DNA of 7,383 bases. It comes from an uncultured Bacteroidales bacterium (GTDB taxonomy: Bacteria > Bacteroidota > Bacteroidia > Bacteroidales > UBA932). Shown here in pieces: positions 1 to 6,151 of the stretch. Both the position numbers and the translations under genes were made by a program. The stretch is taken from the NCBI GenBank assembly GCA_946405485.1, contig CAMJHJ010000122.1, positions 1 to 7,383 on the forward strand. The letters run 5' to 3'. The first letter of the stretch is position 1. Every line of letters begins with the position of its first letter. The notes under the pieces were generated by a model. It saw only the letters and a list, made by a program, of their open reading frames with translations, was not told the origin of the DNA and made no database searches.

Positions 1-1605
1 TTCGTCCGCCAGATGCGCAGCTGGGTGCAGTTCAACCTCCTGCCGGACAATTCGGCCAATGTCAACTGGTCGCGCTGGCGCACGATCGAGACCGGCATCC
101 GCACCCTGCGGGCCTGGCCGGAGTCGTTCTACTATTTCCTCGACTCTCCCTCCTTCGACGACGAGTCGGTCATCATGATGGTCAAATCCTTCCATGAGCA
201 TGGCCTCCATCTGCGGGCCTATCCCCAGCGCAACAACTGGCTGACCATGGAGATGAACGGCCTGTTCCATATCGGCATCCTGTTCCCCGAGTTCAAGGAA
301 TCCAAAGAGTGGTGCGAGTATGCGAGCCGCCGGCTTTACGAGGAAGAACAGACGCAGGTCTATCCCGACGGGGCACAGGTGGAGCTTGCGCCCGGTTATC
401 ACGGGGTCTCGCTTCACAACATCCTGGGCATCTACGATGTCGCACGGGTCAATGGATACCCGCTGCCGGAGAATTATGTGGCCGGCTTGGAGAACATGTA
501 TGATTATTACCTGAAGATCTGCATGCCGGACGGAGCCATGCCGGCTTTGAATGATGCCGGTTGGGGAAGTGCGAGGAAGATGCTGGCCGAAGGGTATACT
601 TATTTCCCGCAGCGGAAGGATTTCCAGTATGTCGCGACCGAAGGCGCAGAGGGGACCGTCCCTTCCTTCCAGTCCGTCTGGATGCCCTGGGCGGGCTGGT
701 ATGTCATGCGTTCCGGCTGGGACAAGGATGCCTTGTACGCCCATTTCGAGGTGGGGCCGTTCTCTCCGGCGCATTCCCATGAAGACAAACTGTCTTTCCT
801 GCTCAACGCTTACGGGCGGCGCCTGCTGACGGAGTGCGGCACCTATGCCTATGACACTTCCCAGTGGCGCAGTTATGCCTTGTCTGCCCGGGCGCACAAC
901 TTGACGCGCGTGGACGGAAAAGACCAGAACCGCCGGTCGCTGAATCACCTGGATGCGATCCGATACAACCGGGCACCGATGACGAACCGCTGGGTCACGG
1001 ACGGACGTTTCGATTTCGGAGAAGGCTGGTATGACGAGGGCTTCGGGTCGAAGCGCGATTCGACGGTGACGCAATACCGCGCGTTGACACGGGTCGGAGA
1101 CCGGTATTGGCTGCTTTTCGATGTCTTTGCGCCCGCAGACGGCGCGCAGCATGATTATCAGACCTGGTTCCACCTCAATTCAGCCGCCTCTCTTACGGAT
1201 CCGGGTCTGAAAGCCGTAGTGAGTGCCGAAGCCGGGGCGGCGAATCTCGCCATCGTCCCGCTCTGGTCCGATCCCTCAGACGCGGAGGTGATCTGCGGTC
1301 AGGAAGAGCCTGAGGTACAGGGATGGGCCCATCTGACGGGGTATGAATGTATACCGGTCGCGACGCCGGTGTTCAAGCGCTCTGCGGCGGGGACCTGTGT
1401 GATGCCCTACCTGCTCTATCCGCTCAAGCCGGGGGAAAGCCTGCCCGTGCGCTCCGTCAAGGTGAGCCGGGACGGGACTGTCGAAATCTCATATAAGGAT
1501 GGCGGAAAGGATGTGATCCGTTACAGCGTCGGGGACAAGCGCCTGGAGCGCCTGAGTCTGACCACCCGGCGTCAAGGGAAACGGGACACCCTTCCCATCC
1601 TGTGA
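1..1605 (+). CDS. Heparinase II/III-superfamily polysaccharide lyase, PL12-like, 5'-truncated by window edge
   Basis: The frame is open from base 1 (codons Phe-Val-Arg-Gln precede the Met at 13), so the gene starts outside the window; the Met at 13 is unlikely to be the true start. Residues below are counted from that Met. The visible part begins inside the N-terminal alpha-helical domain (NWSRWRTIETGIR at 18-30). It continues with a candidate catalytic Asn74/Asn75, Tyr129 in the LAPGYHG motif, and the superfamily beta-sandwich signature HSHEDKLSF (255, 257, 259), followed by His295 in RAHN. The 54-residue spacing of Asn75 to Tyr129 equals that of Asn240 to Tyr294 in Pedobacter heparinase III, as I recall it, which favours a PL12-like enzyme acting by beta-elimination on a uronic-acid polymer such as heparan sulfate. 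Roughly 150-200 N-terminal residues, including any signal peptide, appear to be missing. Heparinase II/III superfamily membership is firm; the PL family and substrate are inferred, and alginate or another uronan is possible. Confidence 0.88.
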   Translation, partial: FVRQMRSWVQFNLLPDNSANVNWSRWRTIETGIRTLRAWPESFYYFLDSPSFDDESVIMMVKSFHEHGLHLRAYPQRNNWLTMEMNGLFHIGILFPEFKESKEWCEYASRRLYEEEQTQVYPDGAQVELAPGYHGVSLHNILGIYDVARVNGYPLPENYVAGLENMYDYYLKICMPDGAMPALNDAGWGSARKMLAEGYTYFPQRKDFQYVATEGAEGTVPSFQSVWMPWAGWYVMRSGWDKDALYAHFEVGPFSPAHSHEDKLSFLLNAYGRRLLTECGTYAYDTSQWRSYALSARAHNLTRVDGKDQNRRSLNHLDAIRYNRAPMTNRWVTDGRFDFGEGWYDEGFGSKRDSTVTQYRALTRVGDRYWLLFDVFAPADGAQHDYQTWFHLNSAASLTDPGLKAVVSAEAGAANLAIVPLWSDPSDAEVICGQEEPEVQGWAHLTGYECIPVATPVFKRSAAGTCVMPYLLYPLKPGESLPVRSVKVSRDGTVEISYKDGGKDVIRYSVGDKRLERLSLTTRRQGKRDTLPIL

Positions 1606-1613
1606 CCGGGGAC

Positions 1614-1961
1614 TTATTTTTCCGGAAGGAAAGTCTCCCGCATCGGGTTGAAACAATCGATCAGGATTCCGTCCTCCAGGCACACGCAGCCGTGTTCCAA
1701 GCCGGGTTGCTTGAACAGGGCGTCGCCTGCCTCGACGGTTTTCGTCACACCGCCGACCGTAAAAGAGAATTTGCCTGAGGCTACATAGGTCACCTGCGAA
1801 TGCGGATGGCTGTGCATCGCTCCGGCCTGTCCTTTCTTGAAGGAAACCTTGACCATCATGATATTCTCGTTGTAACCGAGAATCTGGCGTACGGCACCGC
1901 CCCCGGCATCCTGCCAGGGGGTCTGTGCATCAAAAATGAAGTTATCGCTATGTTTATACAT
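1614..1961 (-). CDS. kdgF: KdgF-type cupin, unsaturated monouronate ring-opening (linearisation) protein
   Basis: This 115-residue single-domain cupin has no signal peptide, so it is cytosolic. It matches the KdgF pattern along its whole length: a WQDAGGG start, motif 1 HSHPHSQ (metal ligands expected at His50, His52 and Gln56, with His90 from motif 2), then GCVCLEDG and a C-terminal DCFNPMRETFL. Asp102, Phe104 and Arg108 in that tail agree in position and spacing with the catalytic residues reported for Yersinia KdgF, as I recall them. KdgF accelerates conversion of cyclic 4,5-unsaturated uronates, made by lyases and unsaturated glucuronyl hydrolases, into the linear ketone that feeds the KduI/KduD (or DhuI) and KdgK/KdgA route. 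It is divergent from the lyase operon and convergent with the upstream lyase, leaving only 8 nt between stop codons, and it probably has its own promoter in the 1962-2018 gap. Generic cupins share the fold, but the conserved tail makes KdgF the best call. Confidence 0.85.
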   Translation of the reverse strand: MYKHSDNFIFDAQTPWQDAGGGAVRQILGYNENIMMVKVSFKKGQAGAMHSHPHSQVTYVASGKFSFTVGGVTKTVEAGDALFKQPGLEHGCVCLEDGILIDCFNPMRETFLPEK

Positions 1962-1964
1962 AAT

Positions 1965-1997
1965 TTTGGGTAAAGATAGGTAAAAAACGTATATTTA
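1965..1997 (+). promoter_or_regulatory. Putative Bacteroidota-type promoter of the lyase/GH88 operon
   Basis: TTTG at 1965-1968 matches the Bacteroides -33 element. After a 21-nt spacer comes TATATTTA at 1990-1997, a one-mismatch version of the -7 element TAnnTTTG. Transcription would then start a few bases after 2000, giving a short leader of roughly 15 nt before the ATG at 2019. An exact TAATTTTG lies at 1961-1968, but no TTTG is found at the right distance upstream of it. The assignment rests on pattern matching in an AT-rich stretch, where chance matches are common. Confidence 0.45.
1969..1984 (+). repeat. Tandem GGTAAA direct repeat, 10-bp period, candidate operator
   Basis: GGTAAA occurs at 1969-1974 and again at 1979-1984, so the copies sit one helical turn apart on the same face of the DNA. 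They fall inside the spacer of the putative rightward promoter and also overlap the candidate leftward -7 element. That is where a regulator controlling both directions could bind. Two 6-bp copies are short enough to be chance, and no regulator gene is present in the window to pair with them. Confidence 0.3.
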
Positions 1998-2018
1998 CTG
2001 AAAATAAATGAATTCCAT

Positions 2019-3884
2019 ATGAAGAGATTCCTCCTGGCCGTCCTGATCTTCATGTCCACCGGCCCCCTGCGCGCACAGACTGAATATGTGACGCCGTCCA
2101 CACCGCTTCCGTCCCATCCGCGCATCCTGCTGCTGAAAGGCGAGGAGAAGGTGCTGAAGAAGCAGGTCAATGCCGACCCTTACTGGAAGGAGATCCAGGC
2201 GGATCTGATCCGGGAGGCAGACCGTATCGTTGAGTTGCCTGTCAACCAGCGCATCAAGATTGGGAAAAGGCTCCTGAGCGTTTCCCGCGAGAACCTCCGC
2301 CGGGTTTTCGACCTCTGCTATGCCTACCGTATGACCGGTCAGAAAAAGTATGCCCTCCGGGCCGAACAGGAAATGCTGGCTGCGGCCGCTTTCTCCGACT
2401 GGAATCCGTCCCACTTCCTGGATGTGGGAGAGATGACGATGGCGCTCGCGATCGGTTATGACTGGCTCTATGACAAGCTGTCGCCGGCATCGCGCGAAAT
2501 CATCCGTACGGCCATCGTGGAAAAGGGATTGAAAGCTTCCCTGGATGAGAAGGACGCCTGGTTCCTTGAGGCCGAGCACAACTGGAACCAGGTCTGCAAC
2601 GGCGGCATGCTCTATGGCGCCCTGGCCGTTTACGATACGGACAAGGATTTTGCGCTCAGCATCATCAACCGGAGCATCAACACGATCCAGAAAGCCATGG
2701 AGCAATACGCTCCCGACGGCGCCTATCCGGAAGGTATCGGCTATTGGAGCTACGGCACTTCTTTCAACATGATGTTCATCGCTGCCCTGGAGAAGGCCTA
2801 TAAGACCGACTTCGGCCTGCTGGATTTCCCCGGATTCCTGCAGACCGGCATCTATTCTCAGGAATTGATCACGCCTTCGCTCCACACCTTCAATTACTCA
2901 GACAACGGCGCCCGGGCCGGTTTCAACCCGACGGTGTTCTGGTTCTATTCCAAGACCCATGATCCCGCCCTGCTCTATTTGCAGAAGAGACTCTACGAGC
3001 AAGACTCGGACAAAGGCTATGTGATGAACCGTCTGCTGCCGACGGTCTTGATTTTCGGCGCCGGTTCCGGTGCCTCCCTGAGCAATCCTGCCGAACCGTC
3101 TTCGCTGATGTGGACCGGTCGCGGTCCCTCGCCGGTCGCTGTGATGCGCTCGTCCTGGAGTGATCCTGAGGCCGCATTCCTGGGATTCAAGATGGGCTCG
3201 CCGGCAGAGAACCATGCCCACATGGATGAGGGTTCCTTCATCTTTGAAGCCGGCGGCGTCCGCTGGGCGCTGGATCTGGGCAGCCAGGGGTATGAGCGGG
3301 TGGAAAGCCGGGGCGTCGACCTGTGGAACAGATCCACCGGCTCGCAGCGCTGGGATGTGTTCCGTTACCGGACCACTTCCCATAATACACTGTGTTTCAA
3401 TGATAAGCCTATGTCTGTCACTGCGCGTGCCGAACTGGATGATGCCGGAGAAAAAGACGGCGTCATGTATGCCATGAGCGACCTGTCCGCCATGTATGCG
3501 GACCAGATTCCCGGCGTAAAACGGGCGGTTTCGCTGGTAGACGGGAAGTATGCCGTGATCCAGGACCTGCTGACCTGCGGCGGCCATTTCACGAAAGTCC
3601 GCTGGAACATCGCCTCCGAAGCGACGTCGGTGACTTTCCCGGACGAGACGACCGCCTTGCTGGAGAAGGACGGCCGGAAACTGTATCTCAAAGTATCGGC
3701 TCCTTTCCCGGTACGCTTTTATCACACTGACGCGACTCCGGCCAATACCTACGACTCCCCGAACCCGGGCGTCTGTTTCGTGGGCTTTGAGGCGGACCTG
3801 GAGCGTCATGCAACGCAGCAGATCACGGTCTATCTGATGCCGGAATCCATTGTCACTGAACCGAAAATCCCTTATCAGTTTTAA
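2019..3884 (+). CDS. Secreted heparinase II/III-superfamily polysaccharide lyase, heparinase II-like
   Basis: This is a complete 621-residue protein. A Sec signal peptide (MKRFLLAVLIF, then cleavage probably after PLRA, residue 19) supports the ATG at 2019. An alpha/alpha-toroid spans about 35-340: EHNWNQVCNGG (187-196) gives His187, and YPEGIGYWSYG gives Tyr242. The beta-sandwich part carries NHAHMDEGSF with His399 and His401, then Asp419 in LDLGSQG, then His455 in SHNTL. Against Pedobacter heparinase II as I recall it (His202, Tyr257, His406; zinc by His408, Asp425, His464), the first His-to-Tyr spacing is identical at 55 and the rest is nearly so. All catalytic and metal residues therefore appear intact. 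It should cleave a uronic-acid polysaccharide by beta-elimination in the periplasm or at the cell surface. It is the first gene of a tight operon, with the PL8-type gene following after 5 nt. The CAZy family (PL21, PL12, PL15, PL37 or unassigned) cannot be settled by eye. Confidence 0.88.
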   Translation: MKRFLLAVLIFMSTGPLRAQTEYVTPSTPLPSHPRILLLKGEEKVLKKQVNADPYWKEIQADLIREADRIVELPVNQRIKIGKRLLSVSRENLRRVFDLCYAYRMTGQKKYALRAEQEMLAAAAFSDWNPSHFLDVGEMTMALAIGYDWLYDKLSPASREIIRTAIVEKGLKASLDEKDAWFLEAEHNWNQVCNGGMLYGALAVYDTDKDFALSIINRSINTIQKAMEQYAPDGAYPEGIGYWSYGTSFNMMFIAALEKAYKTDFGLLDFPGFLQTGIYSQELITPSLHTFNYSDNGARAGFNPTVFWFYSKTHDPALLYLQKRLYEQDSDKGYVMNRLLPTVLIFGAGSGASLSNPAEPSSLMWTGRGPSPVAVMRSSWSDPEAAFLGFKMGSPAENHAHMDEGSFIFEAGGVRWALDLGSQGYERVESRGVDLWNRSTGSQRWDVFRYRTTSHNTLCFNDKPMSVTARAELDDAGEKDGVMYAMSDLSAMYADQIPGVKRAVSLVDGKYAVIQDLLTCGGHFTKVRWNIASEATSVTFPDETTALLEKDGRKLYLKVSAPFPVRFYHTDATPANTYDSPNPGVCFVGFEADLERHATQQITVYLMPESIVTEPKIPYQF

Positions 3885-3889
3885 TCACC

Positions 3890-6139
3890 ATGGGTAAGAG
3901 AATCCTTTTGGCCGCCCTTTCCGTTCTCGTCTTGATGACGACGGCGGCCGCGAAAAACAATGACATCGAATTACTGCGCAAGCGTTTCCAGACGGAAGCG
4001 ATGGCTCCGCCCGTGGATGCGGACCGGGTCCGGCAACTGATGGAGACCATCAATCCGGACGGCACCTGGCCGGGCATCGACTATGTCGATACCGCCCGTA
4101 TTGCTTTCCAGCATACCGACCATCTGAACAACCTGGTCGCCATGGCTCTGGCCTATAAGAAGGATGATTCTCCGCTCAAGAAGAACAAAGAGTTGAAGAA
4201 GAAGTTCAACCTGGCCTTAAACCATTGGCTGGAGAAAGACTATATCTGCGAGAACTGGTGGAACAACCAGATCGGCACCCCGACCACCATGGTCCATCTC
4301 CTGTATATCATGGACAAAGACCTGGATAAGGCGCAGGTGGAAAAGATGCTGAAAATCGCCGGCAGGGCCAACATGGATGCCTCGGGCGCCCGTCCTAGCG
4401 GCGACCGGGCCAAGATCGCTTCGATCCTTGCCCAGACGCAGCTCTGGTGCCGCAATGAGGCGGCCGTGGAGGAAGTGATCAAGATCATCGAAGGGGAAGT
4501 CAAGTTCGCCGGGGAGGAGAGTACGATCCGGACGGCCGAAGGAGGCCGCGCCCATCCCAACTACTTCGCCGGAGGCCGGGGCATGCAACGGGACTACAGT
4601 TTCCACCACCGTCCCGACCGGGTCAACAACACTTCCTCTTATGGAACGGGTTATCTGGGCGCCATCGTGGACTGGGCCGTCAAGGTGTCGGACACACGCT
4701 ACCGTTTCTCTGAGAAGACGGTGCATACCATCGTCGATTATTTCCTGGACGGCATGTGCAAGCAGATGGTATACGGGACGATGGTGGATCCCGGCGTCCG
4801 CAACCGCGACATCGCCCGCCCGTCAGGCCGCGGTGCCATGGCGGCGGCGCGCAGGGCAGGGGAGCCTGCCCGGCCGCTGAGGGGCAGTACCGCCATGCCG
4901 ATGAACCTCTTGAAGATCGCTGACGGCTATCGCCAGGCTGAACTGGAAGAGATCGTCGCCGCCCGGAGCGGAGACCACAGCCATACGCCTTCTTTTGCCA
5001 AGTTTTTCTGGCAGACGGAGCATTTCGCTTTCCAGCGCCCCGGGTTCTACACTTCCGTGCGCATGTTCTCTTCAAGGAACAGAAGCATGGAAGAGCCGTA
5101 CAACGGAGAAGGCCTGACCAATCACTACCGCGCAGACGGAACCAACTATCTGTCAGTGACGGGAGATGAGTATTCCGACATCTATCCGGTCTATGACTTC
5201 CGGAAGATTCCGGGCGCGACGGTCATGCAGGCCGAGTTCATGCCGCCCGAGAACGAAATCCAGCAGAGCGGCGTGATGGACTTTGTCGGCGGAGTAGACG
5301 ACGGCCTGTATGGTGCTGTCGCATTTGATTTCATCAGCCCCATCGATCCGTTGCAGGCCCGGAAGAGCTGGTTTTTCTTCGACGACGTCTATGTCTGCCT
5401 GGGCAGCAATATCAAAAGCCGGGGCCGCAATCCCGTGTTTACGACCCTGAACCAGTGTTATCTCCGCGGAGATGTCCTGGCCGGTACGCCCGAAGGCGCG
5501 GAAGTCATCGAAATGGGCGAGCACTCGCTGGACCAGGCCCGCTGGGTCTTGCATGACCAGGTCGGATATGCCTTCCTGGATGCGCCGGCCCGGGTGGGAC
5601 TGATGAACCAGTCCATGACCGGCAACTGGCAGCGCCTGAACCGCCAGACGACCGTGACCCGGAAACCGGTCCGGGCGGATATTTTCTCGCTGTGGATCGA
5701 CCATGGACCGAGGGTGTCCGGAGGCCATTATGCCTATGCCGTCCTACCCCACGCGGACGCGGAGCGGATGAAAGCCTTCTCGGCCCGTCCGGACGTCGAG
5801 ATCCTGTCCAACACCAAGGACCTTCAGGCGGTCTGGCATCCTGCTCTCGGTATCGGATATGCCGTTTTTTACAGTGGAGGAACCCTTTCCGTGGGCAATG
5901 TCTCCCTGATTTCCGAGACCCCTTTGATGATCATGGCGCAGGTCCGTCCGGGACAGGCCCCCAAGATTACCGTGTCTGACCCTTCGCGGAAGCTCCTGAA
6001 GGCCCATTTCTCTTTCAACGGCCGTTTCCAGAGCTCGAATGAAAAAGTGAAGACCTCCTACGATCCGGCTACGGGTCGCACGAATGTCGAGGTCGAATTG
6101 CCCCAGGGCGATTATGCGGGAGAAAGTGTAACGATTTAA
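3890..6139 (+). CDS. Secreted polysaccharide lyase family 8-type enzyme (chondroitin/hyaluronan lyase-like)
   Basis: This is a complete 749-residue protein with a signal peptide (MGKRILLAALSVLVLM, cleavage probably after TTAAA, residue 21). The length and three-part layout fit PL8: an alpha/alpha-toroid at about 25-375, a central beta-sandwich at about 385-640, and a C-terminal beta domain to 749. Visible family motifs are the aromatic-patch motif NWWNNQIGTP (122-131); SFHHRPD with His239/His240 followed by Tyr251 in SSYGTGYL; Arg306 and Arg310 in RNRDIAR; and NGEG with Glu407 before a HYRADGTNYL segment and a KIPGAT motif (439-444). These correspond to the His, Tyr, Arg, Arg and Glu active-site set of chondroitin AC and hyaluronate lyases. 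The Asn of that set (TGAN motif) is not obvious; the region reads SGARPSGDR at 165-173. The enzyme would cleave chondroitin, dermatan or hyaluronan by beta-elimination, although xanthan-type substrates also occur in PL8. It sits 5 nt after the previous lyase and 12 nt before GH88. Confidence 0.87.
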   Translation: MGKRILLAALSVLVLMTTAAAKNNDIELLRKRFQTEAMAPPVDADRVRQLMETINPDGTWPGIDYVDTARIAFQHTDHLNNLVAMALAYKKDDSPLKKNKELKKKFNLALNHWLEKDYICENWWNNQIGTPTTMVHLLYIMDKDLDKAQVEKMLKIAGRANMDASGARPSGDRAKIASILAQTQLWCRNEAAVEEVIKIIEGEVKFAGEESTIRTAEGGRAHPNYFAGGRGMQRDYSFHHRPDRVNNTSSYGTGYLGAIVDWAVKVSDTRYRFSEKTVHTIVDYFLDGMCKQMVYGTMVDPGVRNRDIARPSGRGAMAAARRAGEPARPLRGSTAMPMNLLKIADGYRQAELEEIVAARSGDHSHTPSFAKFFWQTEHFAFQRPGFYTSVRMFSSRNRSMEEPYNGEGLTNHYRADGTNYLSVTGDEYSDIYPVYDFRKIPGATVMQAEFMPPENEIQQSGVMDFVGGVDDGLYGAVAFDFISPIDPLQARKSWFFFDDVYVCLGSNIKSRGRNPVFTTLNQCYLRGDVLAGTPEGAEVIEMGEHSLDQARWVLHDQVGYAFLDAPARVGLMNQSMTGNWQRLNRQTTVTRKPVRADIFSLWIDHGPRVSGGHYAYAVLPHADAERMKAFSARPDVEILSNTKDLQAVWHPALGIGYAVFYSGGTLSVGNVSLISETPLMIMAQVRPGQAPKITVSDPSRKLLKAHFSFNGRFQSSNEKVKTSYDPATGRTNVEVELPQGDYAGESVTI

Positions 6140-6151
6140 TGATCTGATACT

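Larger units (their letters stand above)
1962..2018. promoter_or_regulatory. AT-rich divergent intergenic region between kdgF and the lyase operon
   Basis: These 57 bases are much richer in A and T than the surrounding coding sequence and carry the only plausible start site for transcription of the three rightward genes. They also lie directly upstream of the leftward kdgF, so both units may be controlled from here. The stretch contains the putative rightward promoter and a pair of GGTAAA direct repeats, listed separately. On the minus strand TATCTTTA (1978 to 1971) is one base off the Bacteroides -7 consensus TAnnTTTG. It is preceded 21 nt upstream by TTTC, which could be a weak leftward promoter, but it would leave almost no leader before the kdgF start. 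Neither gene shows a Shine-Dalgarno sequence, as is usual in Bacteroidota. Confidence 0.6.

Noticed and set aside
13..15. ATG at 13 as the true start of the first lyase
   Set aside because: The frame is open upstream to the window edge, and the protein would lack most of the N-terminal helical domain and any secretion signal. Truncation by the window is the simpler explanation.
832..840. Glu274 in LLTECGTYAYD instead of the Asp used as a metal ligand in heparinase II, as a sign of an inactive enzyme
   Set aside because: As I recall, Glu at this position is common in PL12-like bacterial relatives, and the rest of the site (Asn74/75, Tyr129, His255, His257, His295) is intact, so there is no reason to call it inactive.
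1606..1624. CCGG...TTTTTCCGG as a bidirectional terminator between the convergent genes
   Set aside because: The stem is only about 4-5 bp and overlaps the 3' end of kdgF. It is too weak to call from sequence.
1961..1968. TAATTTTG as the -7 box of the operon promoter
   Set aside because: It matches the consensus exactly but no TTTG lies about 20 nt upstream, and it overlaps the kdgF start codon. The TTTG/TATATTTA pair has better spacing.
1995..3809. Minus-strand open frames of about 300 codons opposite the heparinase II-like gene
   Set aside because: The plus-strand gene has a signal peptide and all superfamily catalytic residues. The antisense translations are low-complexity and resemble no family.
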